Shown here: positions 1 to 7,623 of the stretch, piece by piece | How the letters are laid out: every line of letters begins with the position of its first letter | How positions within the stretch are numbered: the stretch's first letter is position 1 | NCBI GenBank assembly: GCA_002835545.1 | Contig: PIZK01000022.1 | Location: 82,053-144,061, forward strand | DNA length: 62,009 nt | DNA from: Alteromonadales bacterium alter-6D02 | Lineage (GTDB): Bacteria > Pseudomonadota > Gammaproteobacteria > Enterobacterales > Psychrobiaceae | Reading direction: 5' to 3' | Translations under genes and position numbers: made by a program | Notes under the pieces: model-generated | Seen by the model: only the letters and a program-made list of their open reading frames with translations | The model's database searches: none | What the model was told of the DNA's origin: nothing

Positions 1-120
1 GAGGGCTCTTTGTTTGCTGAGGGCTCTTTATTAGCTGAAGGCTCTTTGATTGCTGAGGACTCTTTATTAGCTGAGGGCTCTTTATTAGCTAAAGGCTCTT
101 TGATTGCTGAGGGCTCTTTT
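1..120. repeat. 18-bp tandem repeat, about 6.7 copies
   Basis: Six full units and one partial unit of an 18-bp repeat (consensus GAGGGCTCTTTATTAGCT on the + strand) start at 1, 19, 37, 55, 73, 91 and 109. Copies differ at a few positions. On the minus strand, in the frame of the ORF above, each unit encodes six residues: Lys-Glu-Pro-Ser-Ala-Asn/Ile. Unit length is a multiple of three, so copy number can change without a frameshift. The array may continue left of the window. Confidence 0.9.
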
Positions 121-1178
121 GCAGTGGTGGGGTGCTTTTGAGGGGCTATCTGCTCTTGTCCTTGCGCTTGAGAAGAAAGAGCTGCTTCGTTGTTGTTTGG
201 CGCGAGTGATTTTAATGTGCTAATAATTTGCTCGTTGGTTAGCGCTTTAAACTCTTTTGTTTGTGTTTTTAACTGACTAACTATAGCTGGTTGTGCTTGC
301 TGATTACGCAGCCACATTTTGTTTCTTGGCAATTCCATGTTGAGCGTTGGAGGTTGACTTTGTTTTACCGAGTCAGCTACTGCACTCTTATCTATACCAG
401 AAAGGGATGTTTGCTCGATGATTAACTTTTGTGTGTCTTTGACTTGAACAATCGGAAGTGATGAAGCGTCTATCGATTTATGTTGTTGCTGTATCTGACT
501 TAATGGCAGTGTAAGTTGAATCGATGGTCGAGATTCTGTCAATTTTGAAAACTGTAAAGATAGTACTGAGGTCTTGTCAGAGGGTTGTATTTTATCTGTT
601 ACTAAACTTACTTGATAAGTTTGATTGAGCTTTATTTGGTGTAAATCTTGAGATGTTTTTCTATCCTGAGCATTGGTTATAGGCGCTTTGATTGATAATG
701 AATCAGATAGGGCTAGCTTCAGCTGCTGTTGTGGCAGGCGTCTCGCCTGACCGAGTTGTATGGGTTGGTTGTTGTCGATATATTTAGCTTGTAATTGTGG
801 CTCTTGAGGTAGCTTTTTATGATGGATCAATTGATTAATTAGCTCATGGCTGACAGGGACTTGGCTTGTGACAGTTTTTATCGGCTGCTGACTAATTGAT
901 ACTAATAGTTGATGCTTATCCTGATGCAAAGTGATGGTGATTTTGTCCCCTGCATTAAGCTGTTTTAATTGAGCGCTTATGTCTGTAGGTAATGTTTCGG
1001 GGATCGCGATGGTCAACGGTGCTTGATTAGGTAGGCTAAGAGTAATTGTTTTGTTATCAATCGCTAATATTTTTGATTGCACTTTTGTTGCGTTAGCGAC
1101 TAACTGCTCAGCAGTATTCGTTGAGGTTACATTGACCTTAACTGGAGGTTGATTAATAGTGGATGAAAGTTCAGTCAT
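1..1178 (-). CDS. FliK-like low-complexity protein, 5' part (runs off the window)
   Basis: An open frame reads leftward from ATG at 1178 to the window edge (about 392 codons, no stop); I checked the frame codon by codon. A good ribosome site (GAAGGTG, complement of 1182-1188) precedes the ATG. The N-terminus reads MTELSSTINQPPVKVNV. The protein is rich in Gln, Ser, Thr, Lys and Leu, with a beta-type segment near residues 35-95 (ILAIDNKTITLSLPNQ, then GDKITITLHQD). It ends, as far as seen, in a hexapeptide tandem repeat. Long, poorly conserved, Q/S/T-rich N-terminal regions followed by a conserved C-terminal domain are typical of flagellar hook-length control FliK-type proteins, but that diagnostic domain would lie outside the window. 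The FliK assignment is therefore a guess from style. It diverges from mlaA. Confidence 0.55.
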   Translation of the reverse strand, partial: MTELSSTINQPPVKVNVTSTNTAEQLVANATKVQSKILAIDNKTITLSLPNQAPLTIAIPETLPTDISAQLKQLNAGDKITITLHQDKHQLLVSISQQPIKTVTSQVPVSHELINQLIHHKKLPQEPQLQAKYIDNNQPIQLGQARRLPQQQLKLALSDSLSIKAPITNAQDRKTSQDLHQIKLNQTYQVSLVTDKIQPSDKTSVLSLQFSKLTESRPSIQLTLPLSQIQQQHKSIDASSLPIVQVKDTQKLIIEQTSLSGIDKSAVADSVKQSQPPTLNMELPRNKMWLRNQQAQPAIVSQLKTQTKEFKALTNEQIISTLKSLAPNNNEAALSSQAQGQEQIAPQKHPTTAKEPSAIKEPLANKEPSANKESSAIKEPSANKEPSANKEP

Positions 1179-1361
1179 AACACCTTCGTGAATCAATTGT
1201 TAGGTAATAAAATGATGGAACCTGAAGCGTTTTCCTAGTCATTATTACAACTTCAGAATAGCGACTAACGAGACCAATAGCAAAATTGCTAATATTTTCC
1301 ATATAAAACATCGGTTAGTGTATCAATAAATTCCAACAGAGGGTGATTAGTTTAGCACTTT

Positions 1362-1370
1362 TGATATACT
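1362..1370 (+). promoter_or_regulatory. Candidate extended -10 promoter for mlaA
   Basis: TGATATACT fits an extended -10 (TGn plus TATACT), 31 nt upstream of the mlaA ATG. The -35 region is weak, as is common with extended -10 promoters. Seen by eye only. Confidence 0.4.
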
Positions 1371-1401
1371 GCAGGTCGCTACAAACTTTCGAGAATATTT
1401 A

Positions 1402-2220
1402 ATGAACACAACACCTAAGGTTAAATTGATTAAGTCATCGATGGCTAAAGTTGCTTTGGCGCTTGGCTTAAGCTTGTCAATGAGTCATGCTTTCGCACAA
1501 GAAACTACAGAGCCTGTAGCCGAAAACGAACAAGCTGATATAGTTTTAATTGACGCTGAGCGTAGCGATCCTTTTGAAGGGTTTAACCGCGCGATGTGGG
1601 ATTTTAACCGTAATGTCTTGGATTTGTATTTATTCAAGCCAGCAGCTGTGGCGTATCGTGATTATCTACCTGTTCCTGTTCAGACTAGTGTTTACAGTTT
1701 TGCGGTAAACCTCGAAGAACCTTCATCAACCGTTAATAATATGCTGCAAGGTAATGTTGAAGATTCAAGTAACGCATTTGCGCGCTTTCTAATTAACTCA
1801 ACTGCAGGCTTATTCGGCTTGTTTGATGTGGCCTCTAAAATTGGTTTAGAAAGAAAATCTGATGAATTTGGTGAAGTTTTAGCAGTTAATGGGGTAAGTT
1901 CTGGCCCTTACTTAATGTTACCTGCGTTAGGCCCGACAACCATTAGAAATGAAGTGGGTGATGTGGTTGATAACTTATACTTTCCCGCAACAGAAATCTC
2001 GTTTTGGCCAAGTATTACTGTTCGCCTGTTAAAAGGCTTACATACGCGAGCGCAATTACTTGATCAAGAAGGGCTACTTAATAATTCGCTTGATCAATAC
2101 GAGTTTGTGAAAGAAGCTTACTTTCAACAAAGCTTGTTTGATATCTACGACGGCAACGTTCCCGTGGTTGAAGATACTTCACTAGATGACTTTGATGATG
2201 ATTTTGATGAGCTAGATTAA
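1402..2220 (+). CDS. mlaA: MlaA/VacJ-family outer-membrane lipid-asymmetry protein
   Basis: The 272-residue protein matches MlaA throughout: DPFEGFNRAMWDFNRNVLD near 52-70, NLEEPSSTVNNMLQG near 99-113, the region LMLPALGPTTIRNEVGD, and the end motif EAYFQQSLFD. In E. coli, MlaA is an outer-membrane lipoprotein that removes misplaced phospholipids from the outer leaflet and passes them to MlaC. Here the N-terminus is a signal peptide with a type I-like cleavage site (SHAFA, then QE near residue 32). There is no lipobox and no cysteine anywhere in the protein. The C-terminus is a strongly acidic Asp-rich tail. The start could also be Met14, but this does not create a lipobox. It stands alone: the neighbour to the left diverges and the one to the right is on the other strand. 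Confidence 0.93.
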   Translation: MNTTPKVKLIKSSMAKVALALGLSLSMSHAFAQETTEPVAENEQADIVLIDAERSDPFEGFNRAMWDFNRNVLDLYLFKPAAVAYRDYLPVPVQTSVYSFAVNLEEPSSTVNNMLQGNVEDSSNAFARFLINSTAGLFGLFDVASKIGLERKSDEFGEVLAVNGVSSGPYLMLPALGPTTIRNEVGDVVDNLYFPATEISFWPSITVRLLKGLHTRAQLLDQEGLLNNSLDQYEFVKEAYFQQSLFDIYDGNVPVVEDTSLDDFDDDFDELD

Positions 2221-2237
2221 TTAGTCAATGATCGTTA

Positions 2238-2268
2238 ATCGCCCCGTCAAATTATTTGACGGGGCGAT
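2238..2268 (+). other. Strong hairpin after mlaA without a U-tract
   Basis: A perfect 14-bp stem (2238-2251 with 2255-2268) with a 3-nt loop starts 18 nt after the mlaA stop. It is followed by A residues, not T residues, so it is not a canonical intrinsic terminator in the + direction. It may still protect or define the transcript 3' end. Confidence 0.5.
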
Positions 2269-2701
2269 AAAAAAACTTCTTACCCTCTTCGTCATAAGCG
2301 TCATGCTGGCGTGTACCAAGTCCATTTCTTGCCTTAAACAACAAAGTTCTGAATAAAATATGTTCAGGATACTTTCGTTCTTCCGAAAAACTTGTAGTCG
2401 TTGAGTAAATAGCTTTGAGGCAACTTATTCCGTCATGTCGACGTTGTGAGAGTCGATAACCTTATCATGCTAACTTCATTAATAACTTGAACTTTTGTCA
2501 CTACCTAGACGAAAAAAACCTACATTATTGACTCTCGAAGCAGAATAATCACAGGTGTTAATAAACGCCTTGCTGACATTAGGGGGGCACTTAGGCTCTT
2601 TGAAACGTAGAACCCGTGCGTTACACCATTTATCCTCGATACTAGATCAGCCACTTAATTAACGAAATTGATATAGAGATATCCCTTAGAGCTTTGTGGA
2701 C
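2269..2701. other. Gene-free spacer between mlaA and the POT gene
   Basis: About 430 bases between the mlaA hairpin and the POT terminator. I see no convincing ORF, tRNA or strong promoter in it on either strand. Confidence 0.6.
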
Positions 2702-2740
2702 AAAAAAAGGCAGTGCTGAATTACCAGCACTGCCTTTTAA
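2702..2740 (-). terminator. Intrinsic terminator of the POT transporter gene
   Basis: A 14-bp stem (2705-2718 with 2725-2738, core GGCAGTGCTG) with a 6-nt loop lies 47 nt beyond the minus-strand stop. On the minus strand it is followed by a run of seven T residues. Weaker T-rich sequence on the other side may make it bidirectional. Confidence 0.85.
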
Positions 2741-2786
2741 ATTTTAATTAACTAGAGCAAACTAGCTTATTAAAATGAAAGAACTC

Positions 2787-4259
2787 TTAGCTATGGTTTG
2801 AAATAGACGCTTCTTCTTCTATCTTCTGATCCATAGTTTGTGGTTTGTTATCTTCTGCACCATGCATCCAATCTACAAGTTTGTCGCTTAGTAGCCATAA
2901 ACAGATACCAGCAATAAAGGCCATGATAGCAACGCCACCAAAGGTTGCTAATGGACCTGCGCCACCAACTTGTTGGCCAATTAATGCGGCAAGCTTATTA
3001 CCGAAGCCAGCGAAGAAGAACCACATGCCCATTAATAATGACGCATATTTTAGTGGCGCAAGTTTAGAAACCATTGATAAACCAATTGGCGATAAACATA
3101 GCTCACCCATTGTATGGAATACATAAGCCATAACTAACCACATGATGTGCGCTTTAATATTGGTATCATCGCCAATTTGTAATGCTGCACCAACCATAGA
3201 AGCGAAACCAAGACCTAAGAAGAACATACCTAAGGCAAACTTCTTCGGTGAGTTAGGCTCTGCTTCACCCATTTTTAACCAAGTTGCCGCAAAAATTGGC
3301 GCCATGATGATTATAAATAGTGGGTTTACGGTTTGTAACCATGATGCAGGCATTTCCCAGCCAAAGATCACAAGGTCAGTATTATGCTTAGCGAATAGGT
3401 TCATTGAACCTGCTGCTTGTTCGAAACCAGCCCAGAAAATAACGGTGAAAAAGCTCATGATTAGAATAACTTTAACACGGTCACGCTCTTCTGTCGTTAA
3501 TGGCGCGTTAGATGCTGCTACATCACCAGATGATTGTTTAGCTGATGGCTCAATACCGATATCACCCAGGTAACGTTTAGATGTTGCCAGCTGTAAGATA
3601 ACACCCAGTAACATACCAACACCGGCTGTTAAGAAACCATATTGATAATCAATCTTCTCACCGATAGTACCAACAACCATATAACCTAAGATTGAACCTA
3701 AGTTAATACCCATATAGAAGATGGTGAATGCAGCGTCACGACGGTTATCGCCATCTTCATAGAGATCACCAACCATTGTTGAGATGTTTGGCTTGAAGAA
3801 ACCATTACCTAGGATTAATAAACCTAAACCAACCCAGAAGAAGATAGGTTCCATTCCCTCAATGTACTCGTGTGGAGTACCTAGAGCGAATTGGCCTAAC
3901 ATCATTAGTACACCACCAACGATGATAGATTTACGTTGGCCCCACACATTATCAGCCATCCAACCACCGATAACCGGTGTTAGGTAAACTAACATCGCGT
4001 AAGTACCTAATATACTGATTGCGTTTGATTGTAACGCTTTTTGGTATTCATCCGCCGCGTTAGCCGCTGCACCGTCAATACCAAAATACGCCATATCCCA
4101 ACCCATTACGCCAGCAGTAGCGATAGTTGAGAGATAAAATACGAAAATACCACGCATACCGTAGTAACTCATACGCTCCCACATTTCAGTTCCGAATAAT
4201 AGGAACAGGCCTTTAGGATGGCCAAAAATTTCACCCGCAGGGGGTCTTAAAGCACTCAT
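2787..4259 (-). CDS. POT/PTR2-family proton-dependent oligopeptide transporter
   Basis: An inner-membrane transporter of 490 residues that imports di- and tripeptides with protons. The first helix carries the POT signature ExxER..YY (EMWERMSYYGMRG, about residues 25-37). The family motif FYMGINLGSILG sits near residue 180 and GELCLSPIGLS near 385. Hydrophobic segments fit about 14 helices. An extra loop rich in Ala, Asp and Asn (about residues 50-78) is typical of marine gammaproteobacterial members. The ATG is preceded by AGGTGA on the minus strand. It is monocistronic, with its own terminator, and unrelated to the polysaccharide genes that follow. Confidence 0.95.
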   Translation of the reverse strand: MSALRPPAGEIFGHPKGLFLLFGTEMWERMSYYGMRGIFVFYLSTIATAGVMGWDMAYFGIDGAAANAADEYQKALQSNAISILGTYAMLVYLTPVIGGWMADNVWGQRKSIIVGGVLMMLGQFALGTPHEYIEGMEPIFFWVGLGLLILGNGFFKPNISTMVGDLYEDGDNRRDAAFTIFYMGINLGSILGYMVVGTIGEKIDYQYGFLTAGVGMLLGVILQLATSKRYLGDIGIEPSAKQSSGDVAASNAPLTTEERDRVKVILIMSFFTVIFWAGFEQAAGSMNLFAKHNTDLVIFGWEMPASWLQTVNPLFIIIMAPIFAATWLKMGEAEPNSPKKFALGMFFLGLGFASMVGAALQIGDDTNIKAHIMWLVMAYVFHTMGELCLSPIGLSMVSKLAPLKYASLLMGMWFFFAGFGNKLAALIGQQVGGAGPLATFGGVAIMAFIAGICLWLLSDKLVDWMHGAEDNKPQTMDQKIEEEASISNHS

Positions 4260-4499
4260 TAATTAATCACCTAATGTTGTTTTATAAGTATTGTAATCGT
4301 TATTTTTTAAATCCAGGGGGGTGTATATACCAGTTTATCGACCTCAATAGCAAACTTTTGTCTAATAAAAGTTCTATATGTTTGTAAAGTGAAAGCGCAG
4401 CTTGCTTAAATTCGAAGTAAGTTTTCATAAAAACAATCAATCTTTGACTATGATTAAAAAATGAAACGGTTATCTAAACCAAGAAGCTAAGGAAGTGAT

Positions 4500-5624
4500 G
4501 TGAAGATACTTACGGTGTTTGGTACTAGACCTGAAGCAATTAAAATGGCCCCTTTATCGAAACTGTTGGAGGGGCATTCGATGGTTGAACATAGGCTCTG
4601 TGTGACGGCGCAGCACCGTCAGATGCTTGATCAAGTGTTGAGCTTATTTGAACTTACCCCCGCTTACGATTTGAATATTATGAAGCAGGGTCAAACGCTC
4701 ACGGGAATTAGCAGCTTAATATTAGAGGGGCTAAGTGAAGTATTTACAGAGTTTAAACCAGATATCGTATTAGTGCACGGCGATACCACAACCACCTTCA
4801 TCGCATCATTGGCCGCCTATTACCATCAAATACCTATTGGGCATGTTGAAGCTGGGCTTAGAACGGGAGATTTACACTCCCCTTGGCCCGAGGAAGGCAA
4901 CCGCTGTTTAACTGGAGCTATTGCGAAGTATCACTTTTGTCCAACGAGTCAAGCGAAACAGAACCTACTAGTAGAAGGGCATGATGAGCAGACACTATTT
5001 GTGACCGGAAACACGGTCATCGACGCTTTACTTCAGGTGGTGGACTCTCTTTCTGCTAATGGTCAACTAGAGAAACAGTTTGATTTTTTGGATATCGATA
5101 AAAAACTAATCTTAGTGACGGGGCATCGTCGTGAAAGTTTTGGAGATGGGTTTGAGCGGATCTGTGAAGCTTTACGAGATATCGCTACAACGCATCATGA
5201 TTGTGAAATTCTTTACCCTGTTCATTTAAACCCTCAAGTCAGGGAGCCTGTAAATCGGCTGCTTAGTGATATTGAGAATATTCATTTAATTGAGCCGCAG
5301 GATTACCTCCCTTTTGTGTATCTAATGAACAGAAGCTACTTAATTCTCACTGATTCAGGTGGCATACAAGAAGAAGCGCCATCATTGGGTAAGCCTGTAT
5401 TAGTGATGAGAGATACTACTGAGAGGCCTGAGGCGGTTGAGGCCGGAACAGTGCAACTTGTTGGTACCTCGAAAGAGGCGATTAAAGACAAGGTAAGCGA
5501 GCTTTTAACTAACGAAGGTACTTACCAACGAATGAGTGTGGCCCATAACCCTTACGGTGATGGACTTGCATGTCAACGCATCGTCGAAATATTGTTAGAG
5601 CAGGGAATAAAAGATGAACGTTAA
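4500..5624 (+). CDS. wecB: UDP-N-acetylglucosamine 2-epimerase (non-hydrolysing)
   Basis: Interconverts UDP-GlcNAc and UDP-ManNAc in the cytoplasm. All family signatures are present: [10 protein letters not shown] (7-16), HGDTTTT (93-99), [10 protein letters not shown] (115-124), HRRESFG (209-215), [10 protein letters not shown] (285-294) and RDTTERPE (304-311). Length (374) is normal. The start is GTG with a clear AAGGAAG ribosome site a few bases upstream; the nearby ATG at 4498 is in another frame. It overlaps wecC by 11 bp, so the two are translationally coupled and together make UDP-ManNAcA. No other enterobacterial-common-antigen genes accompany them, so the sugar most likely goes into the polysaccharide made by the genes downstream. 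Confidence 0.95.
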   Translation: MKILTVFGTRPEAIKMAPLSKLLEGHSMVEHRLCVTAQHRQMLDQVLSLFELTPAYDLNIMKQGQTLTGISSLILEGLSEVFTEFKPDIVLVHGDTTTTFIASLAAYYHQIPIGHVEAGLRTGDLHSPWPEEGNRCLTGAIAKYHFCPTSQAKQNLLVEGHDEQTLFVTGNTVIDALLQVVDSLSANGQLEKQFDFLDIDKKLILVTGHRRESFGDGFERICEALRDIATTHHDCEILYPVHLNPQVREPVNRLLSDIENIHLIEPQDYLPFVYLMNRSYLILTDSGGIQEEAPSLGKPVLVMRDTTERPEAVEAGTVQLVGTSKEAIKDKVSELLTNEGTYQRMSVAHNPYGDGLACQRIVEILLEQGIKDER

Positions 5625-6900
5625 AAATATTTGCGTGATCGGCTTAGGTTACATTGGATTACCGACGGCGGCTATTTTCGCTTCAAGAAAAATCCAAGTT
5701 TATGGAGTTGATGTTAATGAAGAAGCAGTTAATACGATAAACCAGGGTAAAATCCACATCATCGAACCGGAGCTTGATGCAATTGTCTTTAAAGCAGTGC
5801 AACAAGGATACCTTCACGCTTCAACAGAAGCACAAGCCGCCGATGCTTTTCTAATTGCTGTGCCAACACCCTTTAAAGAGTCTGATGATCCTGACTCAAT
5901 CCCTGAGCCTGATTTACACTTTATTCACCAAGCTGCTGAGACCATTGCACCTGTATTAGATAAAGGGAATTTAGTGATCTTAGAGTCAACATCTCCAGTA
6001 GGAACAACAGAGCTATTAGCGCAGTGGCTCAAAGAGATGCGGCCCGATTTATCATTTCCTCAAGATGGTGCAGATGAAATAGATATCAACGTAGCACATT
6101 GCCCAGAGAGAGTTTTACCGGGTAAGGTGGTTCGTGAATTGGTGCATAATGATCGGTTGATTGGCGGAATAACACCTGAATGTTCTGAAAAAAGTGTTGA
6201 ACTGTATAAAATATTTGTCGATGGTGAGTGCATTGTCACTAATGCGCGAACAGCCGAAATGGCTAAACTGACCGAGAATGCATCGAGGGACGTTAGTATA
6301 GCTTTTGCAAATGAACTATCGATTATTTGTGAACAGCTTGATATTAATGTGTGGGAATTAATACGCTTGGCTAACCGCCACCCCCGAGTGAACATTTTGC
6401 AACCGGGCCCCGGCGTTGGAGGGCACTGTATTGCCGTTGATCCGTGGTTTATTGTTTCAAAATGTCCTGAGCAAGCAAAAATGATCAGCTTAGCGCGTGG
6501 AATTAATAATAGTAAGCCTGATTGGGTCATTGGACAATATTTAAAAGCGGTTGATACACTGCTGTCAAATGAGCCTAGTAAAACCGTTAAAGACTTGTGT
6601 GTTGCGTGCTTAGGCATAGCCTTTAAAGCGGACATTGACGACTTGCGCGAAAGCCCTGCGCTTGATATTACCAATAAGATAGCTGAAATGCATGAAGGGC
6701 AGTTACTCGTGGTCGAGCCTAATATTTCCACCTTGCCATCTCCGCTAAATGAAAAGGCAAAGTTGAGTACATTAAATGATGCAATGATTGAAGCTGATAT
6801 TGTTGTATTGTTGGTAGATCATAAAGCCTTTAAACGATTTGATATTAAAAAGGTCAATATTCCACAAATAATTGACTCACGAGGGTTATGGAGTGAGTAA
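5614..6900 (+). CDS. wecC: UDP-N-acetyl-D-mannosamine dehydrogenase
   Basis: Oxidises UDP-ManNAc to UDP-ManNAcA with two NAD+. The N-terminal Rossmann motif is [10 protein letters not shown] (about 10-19). The central dimer helix region is [20 protein letters not shown]. The catalytic cysteine is Cys272 in [13 protein letters not shown]. The C-terminal UDP-binding domain carries [16 protein letters not shown]. Length (428) fits WecC. Pairing with wecB supports ManNAc rather than GlcNAc or Glc as substrate. A 117-bp gap with a promoter separates it from rfaH. Confidence 0.93.
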   Translation: MNVKNICVIGLGYIGLPTAAIFASRKIQVYGVDVNEEAVNTINQGKIHIIEPELDAIVFKAVQQGYLHASTEAQAADAFLIAVPTPFKESDDPDSIPEPDLHFIHQAAETIAPVLDKGNLVILESTSPVGTTELLAQWLKEMRPDLSFPQDGADEIDINVAHCPERVLPGKVVRELVHNDRLIGGITPECSEKSVELYKIFVDGECIVTNARTAEMAKLTENASRDVSIAFANELSIICEQLDINVWELIRLANRHPRVNILQPGPGVGGHCIAVDPWFIVSKCPEQAKMISLARGINNSKPDWVIGQYLKAVDTLLSNEPSKTVKDLCVACLGIAFKADIDDLRESPALDITNKIAEMHEGQLLVVEPNISTLPSPLNEKAKLSTLNDAMIEADIVVLLVDHKAFKRFDIKKVNIPQIIDSRGLWSE

Positions 6901-6956
6901 ATAAACAGCTAAATGTAATCTTTTGTGACTAAGACTAAGATGAAAAGGATGTTTCG

Positions 6957-6986
6957 TTGAAGTCGTGCAGTGATAGGTGATAGAAT
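6957..6986 (+). promoter_or_regulatory. Candidate sigma-70 promoter for rfaH
   Basis: TTGAAG (6957-6962), an 18-base spacer and TAGAAT (6981-6986), ending 31 nt before the rfaH ATG. I see no equally good promoter between rfaH and the ops element, so this promoter may also drive the long operon. Read by eye. Confidence 0.45.
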
Positions 6987-7017
6987 CCTCCGCGTTATTG
7001 TAGGTTGAGGTATTGTC

Positions 7018-7530
7018 ATGTCACAAGATAAGACAAAATGGTTTTTGCTTTTTTGTAAACCCAAAGAAGAAGAACGGAGTTTAATCAACCTGACTAATCA
7101 GGGAATTGAGTCTTTTTATCCGACAAGGAAAGTTGAGAAAGTCCGCAAGGGCAAACGCAGTGTTCTTTCTGAACCACTGTTTCCAAACTACCTGTTTGTA
7201 AAATTAAATCCTGAAACTGATAATTTTAATGCCATTCGTTCGACACGTGGGGTAGCTAATTTTGTGCGTTTTGGTGCAAATTATGCGACTGTTCCAACGG
7301 CATTAGTTCATCAGATAAAAGAAACAGTCGCCGGTGTTACTGACATTGCGGTTGATGATAATATTGCTCAGCCAGGAGATGCGGTTGTATTAAACAACGG
7401 TGTGTATCAAGGGCTTGAGGCTGTATTTAAAAATAAAGTGGGTTTAGAACGTTCTATCTTATTGATTAAGATGTTAGAGCAGCAAGCTACTTTAGAAGTG
7501 TGTAATACCGAGTTCTCATTAAAGAAGTAA
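7018..7530 (+). CDS. rfaH: Transcription antitermination factor RfaH
   Basis: A NusG paralogue that loads on RNA polymerase paused at ops sites and suppresses termination in long polysaccharide operons. The 170 residues contain an NGN domain (about 1-105) with the RfaH-specific block SEPLFPNYLFVK and STRGVANFVRFGA. A KOW domain follows, with QPGDAVVLNNGVYQGLEAVF and the end CNTEFSLKK. Compared with E. coli RfaH from memory, Lys10, Arg16, Gln24 and the Thr-Arg-Gly contact triplet are kept (Lys14, Arg20, Gln28, TRG). His20 and Arg23 correspond to Asn24 and Asn27. The first ops element lies 54 nt after its stop, so it sits inside the locus it should control. Confidence 0.95.
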   Translation: MSQDKTKWFLLFCKPKEEERSLINLTNQGIESFYPTRKVEKVRKGKRSVLSEPLFPNYLFVKLNPETDNFNAIRSTRGVANFVRFGANYATVPTALVHQIKETVAGVTDIAVDDNIAQPGDAVVLNNGVYQGLEAVFKNKVGLERSILLIKMLEQQATLEVCNTEFSLKK

Positions 7531-7566
7531 TTGGGTCCTTAAGAAAATTTAGTTTATTTGGCCAAT

Positions 7567-7595
7567 GGGGAGCAATACCCTAGGGCGGAAGCGTG
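7567..7595 (+). promoter_or_regulatory. JUMPstart/ops element 1 (RfaH recruitment)
   Basis: The 12-nt core GGCGGAAGCGTG (7584-7595) differs from the E. coli ops core GGCGGTAGCGTG only at position 6 (T to A). An upstream GGGAGCAATA block (7568-7577) mirrors the first half of JUMPstart. Both blocks recur at 31926-31954. It lies 28 nt upstream of the SLBB gene start, in the expected leader position. Confidence 0.9.
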
Positions 7596-7623
7596 CTTGA
7601 AGCTGTATTTGGAGAGATAAAAG

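Noticed and set aside
1-120. The left-edge repeats as a CRISPR array
   Set aside because: The units are contiguous, without spacers, and lie in frame in an open reading frame.
2238-2268. Calling the mlaA hairpin an intrinsic terminator
   Set aside because: The stem is excellent but no T-run follows it on either strand, so I list it only as a hairpin.
2580-2670. A tRNA-like stretch with a GGGTTCTACG segment on the minus strand
   Set aside because: I could not fit acceptor, D and anticodon arms around it.
2845-3573. Two plus-strand open frames of 93 and 143 codons
   Set aside because: They are antisense to the POT transporter, whose motifs and reading frame are unambiguous.
6060-6731. A 223-codon open frame on the minus strand
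   Set aside because: It lies wholly inside wecC, has no recognisable motifs, and wecC is a clear full-length enzyme.
4500-6900. wecB-wecC as part of an enterobacterial common antigen cluster
   Set aside because: No wecD-G, wzzE or rff-type partner genes adjoin; the pair is linked instead to rfaH and unit 1.
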